From Dimargaris cristalligena (taxonomy: Eukaryota > Kickxellomycota > Dimargaritomycetes > Dimargaritales > Dimargaritaceae), in the NCBI GenBank assembly GCA_027576995.1, contig JANBQC010000083.1, positions 1 through 64,000 on the forward strand: a stretch of 64,000 nucleotides of DNA, read 5' to 3'. Positions 33,101-42,216 of the stretch are shown in pieces. Each line of letters begins with the position of its first letter. The first letter of the stretch is position 1. The notes under the pieces are model-generated. The model was not told where the DNA came from. It worked only from the letters and a program-made list of their open reading frames with translations, and ran no database searches. The position numbers and the translations under genes were made by a program.

Positions 33101-33317
33101 AGGCGTGCTTGGGTTGGCCATGTTCGTCGCACTCGCCCTCGGGCAGGGGAAGATTGATATATACGGAGCGTTCGCCGGCGCCCTCTAATTTGGACGAAAC
33201 ACGGGTCACGGTGGGGAATGAGCCGGGGGAGTCGCCGTCAGCCACGGCATCATCGCTGGTGGGACTGGACGGCTTCGACTCCCGCCATTTGCTCCTGAAG
33301 CGGTCCCAGACGCCCAT
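27165..33317 (-). CDS. P4-ATPase phospholipid flippase, Dnf1/Dnf2-like, very long
   Basis: Intronless frame of 2050 residues from the ATG at 33317 (an upstream in-frame TTG adds 25 hydrophobic residues and is unlikely to be the start). It should flip aminophospholipids or phosphatidylcholine to the cytosolic leaflet with a Cdc50-type subunit. Family marks: FIPRNLFEQFRRVANIYFLA at TM1, NLDGETNLKTR (about 355, actuator), PISLYVSIE (about 541, P4-specific), FSDKTGTLTRN (about 596, phosphorylated Asp), ESPDESALV (about 1024), CCKGADNVI (about 1100), TGDKLETAINIG (about 1217), GDGANDVSMI (about 1599) and the C-terminal TM block. SDKTGTLTRNVMEFRKCTIN is closest to Dnf1/Dnf2. It is several hundred residues longer than a usual Dnf1, through Ser/Pro/acidic inserts in the actuator domain, between DKTGT and ESPDE (about 420 residues), and an Arg-rich insert of about 240 residues at 1290-1530. 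Confidence 0.95.
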   Translation of the reverse strand: MGVWDRFRSKWRESKPSSPTSDDAVADGDSPGSFPTVTRVSSKLEGAGERSVYINLPLPEGECDEHGQPKHAFIPNRIRTSKYTIATFIPRNLFEQFRRVANIYFLATAVLQLIPVFGIDNPGLAVLPISVVLFITACKDAFEDYRRHISDNEFNHTRTTRLINWDNRNFGNTNTRHHHFIVVMGKFLTFFGLGFLAPSLPVRIDHEAVYARRASLFPTTMASLRSLSPFHPHLRHSEDQRDTSLELYSLSQASDPDHTTSPIVGRRPSHATMSAGRNQSTNHPYGRRSHSFANSRLSVSGRIRPKFAESVWEELYVGDIILLRNHDPVPADMILLSTSEDDGTCYIETKNLDGETNLKTRTCVADTSKVQTAADCARLRAIIKSDPPSSNLSSHFATMTLMTDSLPSTDPTHIPPGHPLTQDGPQKVIPITMNNMLLRGCVLRNTDFAIGVILFTGPESKIMLNSGDTPSKRSRIERLINYQVITNFILLIIMCLLLAMGSALMWRHWEDVDVPWISETESIGGTYVLTFWQSLILLQNWIPISLYVSIEMVKTCQAYFMYQDLQMYYPPTDRACIPRTWNISDDLGQVQYVFSDKTGTLTRNVMEFRKCTINGHIYGKQLPGDELDVEKGQAHIYEQDVEGQALVEKDARNFKGFLDDSVSPSVSYHSLALSDASDTESPHSPIHPITTAGQTAAIGSHTFTDDVHMSEKLRGGGPKPGFSAVPPSAGGIHDLAHSEEIRRQRVLQEYLGAMQTVFEPKYIDLDPDTSDAFSCVDPELFRDLAYLPRDKSPSYPGNASQPRTQQADRILNFFSLLAICHTALVEKAQRLQEDIERERGELTDEEDEDEDGTGDHLNYPSDESKLTPSSRADPFGDHDDQATPVHRSGAPSPSIPQRAHLSGWSARGFANDPTLVRSAVRDSDITHIDSSRPQSAVQIHQQLLGAGDNGRPSTMYDRDDEHPVANGLYRSPLAASGSGDKGTSTPALAGSTAPHSISSSPHSQARTATGSGSKLTTPSSGSVYHAINYRAESPDESALVKAAKNFGFTFLGRNKDQLTLDLLGRQCTFTQLDVIEFNSTRKRMSVIVRRPAPWNDIVLCCKGADNVIVERLAPGQDDMRDTTLEQIDQFSNQGLRVLCLAYRVLPEDEYNQWHAKYKQAQVEVKDRDEKLDALAEEIEQDLLLIGATAIEDKLQEEVPECIASLRDAGIHVWVLTGDKLETAINIGFASSLLTRDMEVWTIRKANENAVLDRFRLVANIILKQGVRSGVISTDYLTENQPAKTWYEKLWRGTRFMFAGPKANPRNPGSRGWFFNCGLGPRQPLPRAVRLESKQHRFGTLRLNRRRHRRRRADSQKELYGAGTDESTSGTEVVEHLPKKSSRRLTTLRRLRTLFRNRRRLEHLQNTYGMDESTAVATSYQASRVNLRTMSRYSVDDLERGLSPNTRLSFCGTRRFNRPPIDEDELSDDELDEAGEETEMEDPLSADEFGRTNHVRSTMSGGGAYRPNRRQFIRKHQYPPPAVGEESDRAGGVAFIEHALVIDGTALKYIMRSPLHAELLQQIAPACKSVICCRVSPLQKAQVVQLIRSGHDVVTVAIGDGANDVSMIQQADVGVAIAGEEGMQASMASDYTIARFRFLKNLLLVHGMWNYLRISEMVLSFFYKNVIWSFCTFWFQFFDGYSANFLYEYSYFQLYNLIFTSLPSIILGISDQAVSYRTALRYPGLYKLGIRGTHFSMRRFWVYQLDGIWQSAVCFFVFYFIFRNNATNHDGRTMGQFDMSTPMVFVVVIVANSYLALKTYSWNSIFIASIVFSIAILFAYTPVYAVFSGTDITGITPVVYPSGMFWFGTMLATVMSLLLVYALSYWGDSYHPEDLDILREREKYFWADEVATEGGDTLSPSKTAPHQSSPHGGGPSNGRGLGASDTWRSKYDIPPPPSPQPFSKPKSKRRAFTTTTSSSPHTALPPALPLDATTPSQPPKRHFSQPSKARRGDPQPPTRTGWADATTVTPHQREQARRDIQQDLVDHMAPGDQAHELVRSDPLRVTKDLNR

Positions 33318-33413
33318 GGGTAGAGCCGGTGTGAAGAGAAGGGCGATGGGGGTGAATAAGCCAAGGTATAGAGAGACCCAGAACGGCGGCAATCTATGAC
33401 TGTATTTGGGGCA

Positions 33414-33456
33414 ATAGATATAGATAGATAGATAGATAGATAGATAGATGTATAGA
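33414..33456 (+). repeat. (GATA)n microsatellite
   Basis: About nine GATA tetramers roughly 100 bp upstream of the flippase start codon; clustered GATA motifs could also serve GATA factors. Confidence 0.93.
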
Positions 33457-34233
33457 TACAGGGTTAGAGGTCAAGAGTTAGGTTGGGCTTTGGAAATCAA
33501 TCAACGGATACCACGAAGGATGGGAATCGAGTAGGTGGAGGGGTCCAGGGGCAACAAGACCGAGGCCACTTTGACGAAGCTATATGAGAGAGTGAGAGAG
33601 AGAGGGAGGGACGTAAGCAGTGGCACAAAGCGAAGAAATAAAAGTGGCGTCCGCCTGAAGAATGTAGCTTGGAAGGAAGCTACGCCAATGAATGGGCATT
33701 ACCTTGCTGGATAGGTTGCTGCTTAGAAAAGGGTACTTGCTGGGTAATTAACCCCGGCTATAGGTAGACCAGGAAGGATTAGCGAGGGAATGAATGGGCC
33801 AGGCCAACAACACGCGCAGGCACCGTGTTCAGGGATATGGGGTATATGCGCGGCTCCAGGCAGTAGGAACTTCGGCCGAGGGGTCGGGGAACTGGTGTGA
33901 CACGAAAGTGGACAGAGAATCCAGGGCCCGGGTTGGGCGACGAGACCAGGTGGTACAGTACACAGTTGAACCGGATAGAGGTAAAATCTACTGCTTAAGA
34001 ACTACTTAAGCAATGGACGAGACGGAAGGAATCCTTTTCAAAAAGAAAACAACCTGTTAAAAAGTATCTTTATCGACGGGGAGGTAGAAGAGGTACTGGC
34101 ACGAAATAGAAAGAGGCCGTTTCCTTCACTGGACGAACCAAAAGAATTAACAAAGAGACAAATGGGGGAAGAAAGGGCAAGTAGACGGACGAAGGACGTA
34201 GCTTGGGCAAGAGCAGAAGATATATGCGGGGAG

Positions 34234-34264
34234 ACTACTACTACTGCTACTGCTACTGCTACTG

Positions 34265-34300
<36 letters not shown>

Positions 34301-34301
34301 T
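34234..34301 (+). repeat. (CTA)n/(CTG)n trinucleotide repeat
   Basis: About 22 triplets, CTA with an interspersed block of CTG. Non-coding by position. Confidence 0.95.
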
Positions 34302-36220
34302 TAGCGGCAATGACAGGAAGCAACACTAAGCGTAAATGAGGGGGAATTTCCTCCCTACACACACAACAATATGCGGTGGTTAGGGTGAGTCTGCGTGGGC
34401 GTTACGAGGTTTTGGCCGTGGTAATCAGGGCCGAAGCTGACGTGGCCCACCTGGGGAAAAATGAAACCTTGATTAGAACACCGAGCGAGGCAAGCTAAAT
34501 AATAATAGCCTCCTCCTAAGTAGATAACTTGTTGCAGGGAAAATAGTGCTGGGGGGGCTGCTGTGATAGAATGCAGGGCAACCGGGGTATGGGGCTGCAC
34601 CAACTAACTGTGTATCAAATATAAAAAGATACTGGAAAAGACAATCTACCGTATTATATTAAAAAGATTCGAAAATGGTGAAAAGCGGTTAAAATCCAAA
34701 ACTTAACCCGAAAATAAGGAAAGGAAGAATAAAAATGCCTCGTCATCAATCCCAACGGCCTATTTAGTTAACCGCCGCCATCCATCTATTGCTCCCCGGA
34801 ATTGGGTGGAAGAGAATATTTGGCTGTGATAGTTGGGTGCAAATGGGCGGCTTCTACCTGCCTAACTGTATTTTACTTCTCTACTTTTCACCCGCACAGT
34901 ATTATCATTAACATTACGTAGCCCAGTGTTTTGCTCTTCGGGACGGCGACGGCCAAATACCACCGCCGCGCGTATCAGGAAATTAACTAGACACCAATAT
35001 TTCCAGAATGATTTGTCAGCGGAAACGAAGCTGCTATTAGTGCATTTCCTGGCTTGGATTGGCGTCCAAGAAATGGGGGCGCCAACCAAATAGAGATGCA
35101 AACATTATATATATACTACGCCCTTCTCTAGTCGCTGTCAAAGCCATACAAATCCCTGCACACATTATTCCTACACGCCAAGTCGGCGATAAATAAGAGG
35201 GAAGGGGATGCACACCTTATTTTGACTTGGCGATGGTGATGAATAGTAGAAAAGGCGCCAGGTAAGAAATACAACCCCTCCTCTGCTCCAATTCAGTCTA
35301 AGTCCGGCCAAGGGCACTTACTGCTACTACTATAATGGGGCGATTACGGCTGACAGAGCTGGCTGGACAGGTTCGGCTGAATGGCTGTAATTTACCAATC
35401 AATCGGCGCCAGAGGCCCAGCCGTGGGGCGTTCGTCACCCACTAATTGTCCATCGGTTATTCGCCAGAAAATCCGTAGTGTCGGATTGGGTAAGTTGAAC
35501 TGGCCGATCGCCGCTACTTAATACAGAGAAGTCCCTAGTGAAGGAAGAGAGAGGAATGGAGTATATGGTGTGTATTTGGCGGGAGGGGGCTACCCTCTTT
35601 TTAACCAATCATGCTATTTTATATCGTTTTATTTGATTCAATGAAAACCCGGTCGTGGCGCCATAGCCTCGAAGGGCAACTTCGGTACATGTGGGGGAGT
35701 GTACCTTACTCAACCCAACAACCCTCTGCGATGCATCATTACTTAATATCTCGCATAAGTATGTGTAAAATTAGGTAAAGCCCGTGGAGGTACAACAGCC
35801 GCTATACAACCCGCTAACTTCCAGTTAATGAGATATCACCTAGGCATGAAATGGCCAGATGTGGGAAATGGATGTATGTAGCTCATAAACCCTCCTAATA
35901 AACGTGAGATTTCCGAAGAAGAACAATAGACCCTCTAAGATGATGATGTTTCCTTGACGGGGGGGTAAGGGAAGGAAAAGGGCCTTTGACAGACCCATCA
36001 CCGGAACTGGAAAGAACATGGGAGGAGTGGACTTACGTTCATAGCCTGTTGCATATCGCTTAAACAAACCCCCACATACAGTAAGTAGATAGGTTGATAA
36101 GCTAACCAGGCCAAATTCGCCCCCCGATATGTCCACAACTGTAATTTGGCGAACGAGGGGGATTGGGCCAAGTACAGCCCTATCTAAGGATTGTTGGTCA
36201 TGGAGAGCAGCAAGAAAACA

Positions 36221-36252
36221 GGTGTATGTGTATGTGTGTGTGTGTGCGTGTA
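36221..36252 (+). repeat. (GT)n microsatellite
   Basis: Imperfect GT/GTAT run of about 30 bp upstream of the Nudix gene. Confidence 0.9.
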
Positions 36253-36848
36253 TAATAGTCGATTAATCCGCAGGCGAGGGGATATGAATCACCTACCCTC
36301 ACTAGTAGTCGTCGCTCCTCCTCCCACCCACACTACAGTCTCATTTGAAACACACAAGAGTAGTTGAAATGGCCTGCCCCTGCCCTGTGTAACCCCCCCT
36401 TCTAACAGTGCAACCTACCACCACCTCTCTCTCTATACACACTCAATCTCTCCCCAATGATCTGCACGCGTGATCCTTTTCCCCCCTTATCCCGCTCAAA
36501 TAGTTGACACCTCCTCTTCCCACAAGTTACCATCCAGTCCTCCCAACCTGTCCTGAGTCTATTTATTGTGCCTCCGCCGCCCTCCAATTGAAACCGCACT
36601 TATCCCTGTGTTCACTTCAGTCTCAGATAAATCTTTCGCCTTTTACTAAAGATTTCTGTGGAGTGGGCATATCCAAGGGGACTAGTCCCAATTTTTCCCG
36701 CCGCGCTACCCGCGTGGCACCCCCTCTCTCAATAAAAAACAACAACCAAACCAAAGGAATGGCATCCCAACATTCTGTTTGAATTCTATTTCTAATAACG
36801 TCGTCTATTTGGCCTGGTTGGGTTAAAAAGTGTTTTTGATTGAAACCA

Positions 36849-37924
36849 ATGCGGCTTACTAGATCGTTTCCGCGTCTCTCCTCTACTTGCGTAATACTGA
36901 AGCGGCCAATGTCAACCCATGTGAATTCCATTACTCTTCGCCACGCCGATGGTGAGCGAGTGGTGCCAGTGGTTGCTCAGTCCTCCGACCTGGACATTCC
37001 TGGCGTTTTGGCCTTTCCACCGTTTCGCGAGTGGGTCGCCCGCCTCCAAACCCAAGTTGCCCACCCGCAAGTGCTCCCGGATCCCCTGGTTGTTCACCGT
37101 ATTACCCTCCAATCCATTGACAAGTTCCACAACAACCGCATCGGCTTCGTGAAATTCTCTGTCGAGGCCTCGTTTCAAAACTCAAAGGCCAAGGCTCCCG
37201 GCATCGTCTTTATGGTAAGCTCCCTTACATTGGTGCTTTCCGGAATACACTAGACAGAACCTGCGCTAGCTTACCGGGCCTTCATTTTCCAAGGTTAGTC
37301 ACATTCCTGCTTAAAGCGAGCTGCGTAGCCCTAATTCGTTAGCTAACCCGCCCGATTCCCCTGACTTATTGCCCTCTTGATTTCCAGCGCGGTGGCTCTA
37401 TCTGCATCCTGCTGATTCTCAAGGCCAAGGACTCCCCGCCAGGCGCTTCTACCCAGGAATGGGTGGTCCTCACCCAGCAGCCCCGATTGGCCATTGCTGA
37501 CCTGGCCTTCACCGAGCTTCCCGCCGGTATGTTAGACGGCGAGGGCCAGTTCCAGGGCAAGGCCGCCCAGGAGCTTTACGAGGAGACCGGCCTGCGGGTT
37601 CGCGACGACGAATTGGTTGATATGACCCAATTGGCCTTCCCGGCTCCCTCAAACACCGATTCGACCCACCCGACTGGTGTCTATCTATCTCCCGGTGGCT
37701 GTGATGAGTTTATGCGTATTTTTCTCTGCCGCAAGCTACTTCCCCAGGCCGACATTGATGCTCTACGCGGTAAACTAACGGGCCTGCGCGATCAGGGTGA
37801 GCACATCTCCCTCAAATTATGCCCCTTGTCTGATCTTTGGAAGGCCACTCCCGATGCTAAAGCTTTGGCCGCCTGGGCTTTATACTCCAATCTGCATGCC
37901 GAAAGCCGTTTGCCTACCGACTAG
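36849..37924 (+). CDS. Nudix hydrolase, plant NUDX14/ADP-sugar-diphosphatase-like
   Basis: Exons 36849-37214 and 37388-37924 join in phase 0 (GTAAGC donor, TTCCAG acceptor) to give 300 residues. The N terminus, MRLTRSFPRLSSTCVILKRP, is basic and Ser/Leu-rich and may target mitochondria; a second Met (MSTHVNS, 36909) could give a cytosolic form. Exon 1 ends with KAPGIVFM and exon 2 opens RGGSICILLIL, the strand before the Nudix box. The box reads LPAGMLDGEGQFQGKAAQEL then YEETGL: like NUDX14 it lacks the usual spacing of the first Glu, and the Arg of the REUxEE core is Gln here. Downstream YLSPGGCDE, TGLRDQGEHISLKLCPLSDL and AWALY match NUDX14 (GGCDE, TGLREHGE, ALYE). The family hydrolyses ADP-ribose or ADP-sugars; substrate here is inferred. 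Confidence 0.85.
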
Positions 37925-38277
37925 CTACACCCTAAAACGACCCCACATTTATGCTATCTTACGCTTATAGGGCTAGATTGCTTCGTGACTATCACTCCAG
38001 GTCTGAATCGGTAGTGAATAATATCCCACTTGCTTTCATATGATTTTGTATTTATTTTTGTTTATACATATACAATGCCTATTGCGTAATTAGCCGATGC
38101 CTTTGATTCACTTCTGAACAGGCCGTCGCCGTGTGATGCCTCAATCAAAGTTAAAGGGCTCAACCGTATCCAAGGACAGCTGTTGCGAATACAGCTGTTC
38201 CAGTTTTTGTACAATGCCTATATTTTTTCGGTAATGGCCAATGTCATTATGGCACACAGTCATCAAATATATCAGAA
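37925..38277. other. intergenic between convergent genes
   Basis: 3' flanks of the Nudix gene and the cyclin gene. A minus-strand frame from 38341 to 38141 runs through the cyclin's last exon and is a shadow. Confidence 0.45.
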
Positions 38278-39993
38278 TTATAACTGGGTGAATTCGGACA
38301 AATCTGTAAAAAGAAAACGGTTCACCACTATCTATTGTCATTCCACCATATCATCTATTGGCTTATTTTGCTAGCGATATAAATAACCACTTGAATTACC
38401 TTGAAGAGCATCTGGGCTACAACGGCCCCATTCTTTCGACCACTACCGGTGGTATAGTCATAAGCACGCCAACGCCAATGGACGTAGAAATTTAAAACAG
38501 ATTCAACAGTTAGTTTATACGGCATAAAGGCACTCCTCGATTCAGTTAATATTCACCAACGATGTGCCTATGCACAATACAACTACCTGCGTTAACTGAA
38601 GGGAAAGACGGCAGAGTATGGGGGGGGGTGGTCCGCATAATATAGGCATAATACTATTTACCTTATCAAGTAGGACTGGGGTTGGTACTCTGAGGGTTAG
38701 CATCGCTGTAGCAGTGCAGGCCGCTGCAATGGCCCGGCCAGTATGGTTCAAAACAATCGAGGATTCTCGTGCACTGTTGGGGAAGTATAGGTAATATTAA
38801 ATCGACAAGTAAATTATATATCAATCACTTGGGAAAAGTATTTTCACGCGATTTATGTACTTCTTCGATTATTTTTAAGTCGGGCTTCCCCGGTGAATAT
38901 CCTCATATCCTTCCCAACCACGCTATATGTAAGCCCTTCTATATAGCGCCAAAGGTCTTCCTCTAGGTCAAACTTACCAGTCATTCGCAAATGCCCATGT
39001 CAATTGCATCAAATGGTTCATGGTTACTGTCGATGGTGTAGATCGCGGGGGACGGTTGGCCGAAATGAGACAATTTACATGCAAAATACCGGAAAATGAA
39101 TTAGGCCCGCGAGTTGCTCCAATCGTATGGTATGCCTTCGAAATACATGTCCAGACTATCCTATTTGTGTTATCGTGTTCGTGCGGCGAGCAGCCCATTC
39201 ACTCCACTCCAGCCCAAGAAAAATAGACTATAGCCAAATACAATTGCCACGTCTGACCACCACCATTGCTAACCTACCTCGCTGCTGTACTTCCGGGTAC
39301 GCTTCGACCTGGCCTTCACAAATGTAACGAATCCACGGGTACGGCAAGTCCGTCGTCATATCGAACCGCAGAATGCGCAATAAGCAGAGCTCGATGGTCT
39401 CGAGCGTCGACTGAAGCTGGTGGAAAACAGTCCCTACATTTAAAAAGGGAGTGTCGGGATTGATAATATGATGGCCCACATTTATAATATCCTTGATCTG
39501 GCGCACTTCTTCGCACGCTTTACCGGATAGTAAAATGCAGCCCAGAATCACCATGTGGTTGTCCAAGAGTATGGACTGAGGTCGGGTCTCTTGATTTGGG
39601 AGTCCCCCAGGGTTTGGCTGTGGCTGGCTAGTGGTCGCCAGCGTACGCTGGTAGCGGTGGTAATATACATAAGCCTGGAAAATGGCCTGCGACGGTCTGA
39701 TGCACAGTGTGAGAGACAGTATCCAGAAGGTCTAGTAAGTCACCATGCCAATAGTCGGGAGGGAAATGGAAGTATAGTCGATGGTATCCGGAAGATGGGT
39801 ATCTGATACCTCGCATTGTCAGGTGTTTGGGCCATTCATTGGCTTGGCCGCAAACTGGGAGACATAGGGCTTATACTGTGATAAGCTATAGAGCTAAATT
39901 TCTCGGCCGTAATACTTACAGGGTTAAGCGCGTGGCGGCACGAAGTAAAAAGTCGTCGGGAACAGCCTTGTTGGGTACTGACGCGGAGGCCAT
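38278..39993 (-). CDS. cyclin-Q (FAM58)-like cyclin, six exons
   Basis: Exons on the minus strand: 39993-39920, 39696-39278, 39026-38978, 38773-38662, 38442-38400, 38303-38278. All five junctions keep phase and give 240 residues, about the size of cyclin Q (FAM58A, 248). Exon 1 starts MASASVPNKAVPDDFLLRAA. The first cyclin box shows LPSQAIFQAYVYYHRYQR, then MVILGCILLSGKACEEVRQI and KDIINVGHHI, the helix 3 pattern LAxxCLxLAxKxEExxRxxxDIINV. ETIELCLLRILRFDMTTDLP matches the cyclin ExxVLRxLxFDxxxxxP motif. The second box follows with LTWAFANDC and GRAIAAACTATAML, and the C terminus (KWSKEWGRCSPDALQ) fits the closing WWxxF segment. FAM58-type cyclins activate CDK10; cyclins K, L or C are alternatives. 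The last two small exons are less certain than the first four. Confidence 0.78.
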
Positions 39994-40469
39994 GGCTAAG
40001 CAGTTTAGATAAGGGTCGGCTGAACTGCCTGTCTTTTCTAACTTGGGTCGGCAAGGGAGAGTGCGAATAGGATAGGGGAGCGCAGGAACTGACGGAGGAG
40101 GGGGATTCTCGATAAGTAAATGGGGATAGGAGGATCGACTAGGTCAGTTAAATGGCCTTGTACGGGATATACAATGCTCGACTACCGGAAGGCTTCGTGA
40201 AACAATAAGGGCTGGTTAAGTACGAGGGATGTGGGACATGGAGCAGCTGGCTGGTGCTATACCTTTCGGGGATTGAGTGGTCGCCGAGTTCTAACGGTGC
40301 TTGTTCTTTCCAAGGCGCTTTAATATGTCGCACTGCTATTGCTAAGCCTTAACCAACCTACCATCTAATGCCCATTGTACCATATACGCCCATTTTCCCA
40401 ATTACCTATCCACATCCCTATTCCCTTTTAATTACACTTCCTGCCGCCATTTCCCCCCCTATTACCAAC
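39994..40469. promoter_or_regulatory. 476-bp bidirectional promoter, cyclin / CIA1
   Basis: The two start codons (39993 minus, 40470 plus) are head to head. The right half is CT-rich just before CIA1. No specific operator recognised. Confidence 0.5.
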
Positions 40470-42216
40470 ATGGCCAAGATCAAATTACTAGCCGAACTGA
40501 AAGGTATAGCGTGTAATAAGTTCGGCGAGGCGTACTAATTGGCTTCTGATTCGCGTCACCCCTTTGGAACCCTTAATGGCCGTATCTACAAAGGAGCCGG
40601 TCCATGTTTCCCCAATGGCATGAAGGTGGGCCTGCATGGTGCCACTGTCTCGTTGCACCTTGCCCCAGTTGTCTGTAACCAGCCCAGTTACTAACAATAT
40701 GCCTACTCTACGCCATGAATACCTTCTTAAACCCCAAACCCTATTCCCAATACCCCCAGGCCACCATGACCGCACTTGGCAAATCAGTTGGCATCGTTCG
40801 GGCCAGTTTCTCTGCAGCTGCAGTGGGGATCGCACCGTGCGTATTTGGCAACTCGACAACCTGGGGGCCCGCGGCCTCAGCGCCCTACCCCAACCCCTCC
40901 CGGTTCCGAGTACCGAAGTAGACGAGACCAAACCCGTCCCCGTCGACCACCCGCTGGTCTGGCACTGCCTTGATGTGCTGGAGGGAGTGCACAAGCGCAC
41001 GGTACGTGGTGTAGCCTTCTCCCCGGTCGGTGACGATATTGCCACCGCCAGTTTCGATGGTACTACGGGTATGTGGGAGCCCCGTAACCGCAGTCTGACC
41101 TCCTTCATTAGTTCCAGTCCCGTGACATCGACCATGAATCTTGATGCCAACAGTCCACCCGCACCCCCAACCTCGTCCACTTCATTGACCGGTGGTAGTA
41201 GCACGTGGAGTGGGGCCGCTGGCCAAGATGGCAATGACGATGGCGATAATTCGAGCCCGAGTCGTCCCGGCTACGAGTGCGTGGCCCCCTTGGAGGGCCA
41301 TGAGAACGAGGTAAAGAGCGTCGCTTGGTCGCACACGGGTAATCTGCTGGCTACCTGCAGTCGAGACAAAAGTGTCTGGATCTGGGAAGTTCTGGGCGAT
41401 GGTGACTTCGAGTGCGTCAGTATCCTGCAAGAACATACCCAAGATGTCAAAATGGTGCTCTGGCATCCTACGCTAGATATTCTCGCCTCGGCCAGCTATG
41501 ACGATACGATTCGTATTTGGCGTGACGACGACGACGACTGGTACTGCTCGGCTACGTTATCGGGTCACACTTCGACCGTATGGGCCCTGGACTTTAATGC
41601 GGCCGGAGACCATCTTGTCAGTGTCAGTGATGACCAGACCATGAAGTTCTGGCGCTGTGAGTCTCCCCACGAGCTCACCTCAACCGGTGCGACCCTTCGT
41701 TTCCGCCAGGATCCGACTTGGAAGTGCGTCGCCACCCTCGCCAACCACCACACGCGTTGTATCTATTCCGTGTCCTGGTCGAAAATCCATGGCTTAGTGG
41801 CCAGTTCTTCCGGCGATAACAGTATTTGTATTTTTGCCCCGGTAAGCATCCGTTTTTAGGTTATTAGGCGTAGCTTAGCCCTGTTGCCAGGCGATATAGT
41901 CCCTGGGATTTCCCTTCTCCTCCACTCGCTGGTATTCCGGGAAAATTCTGTACTTTCCCACCGTACTAACTATACCCCCCCCCTCCCACTACTACTGCCC
42001 TGCCAAATGTATATTCCACTGGACCTTACGGACCAACAGAAATCGAAAGGCGAGGGCGAATTGGAGTTTGGACTTAAGGACCGGATCACGGCGGCCCACG
42101 GGATTAGCGATATTAACTGCGTCCAATGGAATCCATCCCCCGATTATGCCGATATTCTGGCTTCGGCCGGGGATGATGGGGTCATTCGGATTTGGCAAGT
42201 GACGGACGTCGAGTAA
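40470..42216 (+). CDS. CIA1: CIA1 (CIAO1), WD40 scaffold of cytosolic Fe-S assembly
   Basis: Exons 40470-40503, 40760-41841 and 42040-42216 keep frame and give 430 residues. Exon 1 is just MAKIKLLAELK plus one base; exon 2 continues GHHDRTWQISWHRSGQFLC. CIA1 is the seven-bladed WD40 adaptor that brings Fe-S clusters from Nar1 to apoproteins in the CIA targeting complex. Diagnostic stretches are SCSGDRTVRIWQ, GVAFSPVGDDIATASFDGTT, EGHENEVKSVAWSHTGNLLA, TCSRDKSVWIWE, QEHTQDVKMVLWHPTLDILA, SASYDDTIRIW, and the end DINCVQWNP...LASAGDDGVIRIW. Between blades 2 and 3 (about residues 155-190) there is an inserted Ser/Pro/Asp-rich loop absent from compact CIA1 proteins. The gene shares its upstream region with the divergent cyclin gene. 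Confidence 0.94.

Larger units (their letters stand above)
33318..36848. other. 3.5-kb gap between divergent genes, microsatellite-rich
   Basis: Upstream of both the flippase (-) and the Nudix gene (+). It holds (GATA)n, (GA)n, (CTA/CTG)n and (GT)n repeats; the long Ser- or Val-rich frames at 34038-34362 are translations of the CTA/CTG repeat. A minus-strand frame at 35840-36136 has plausible splice sites and hydrophobic segments and could be an exon of an unrecognised gene. Confidence 0.4.

Noticed and set aside
33318..33392. Flippase start at 33392
   Set aside because: The first codon there is TTG, and the 25 added residues are hydrophobic and not family-like; the ATG at 33317 is the better start.
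34038..34362. Long Val- or Ser-rich minus-strand frames
   Set aside because: They are translations of the (CTA/CTG)n microsatellite in different frames.
38141..38341. Minus-strand frame ending QKLEQLYSQQLSLDTVEPF as the cyclin C terminus
   Set aside because: It needs a phase that the preceding exon does not provide with the strong TTTTTACAG acceptor; the short in-phase exon 38303-38278 fits better. Not fully excluded.
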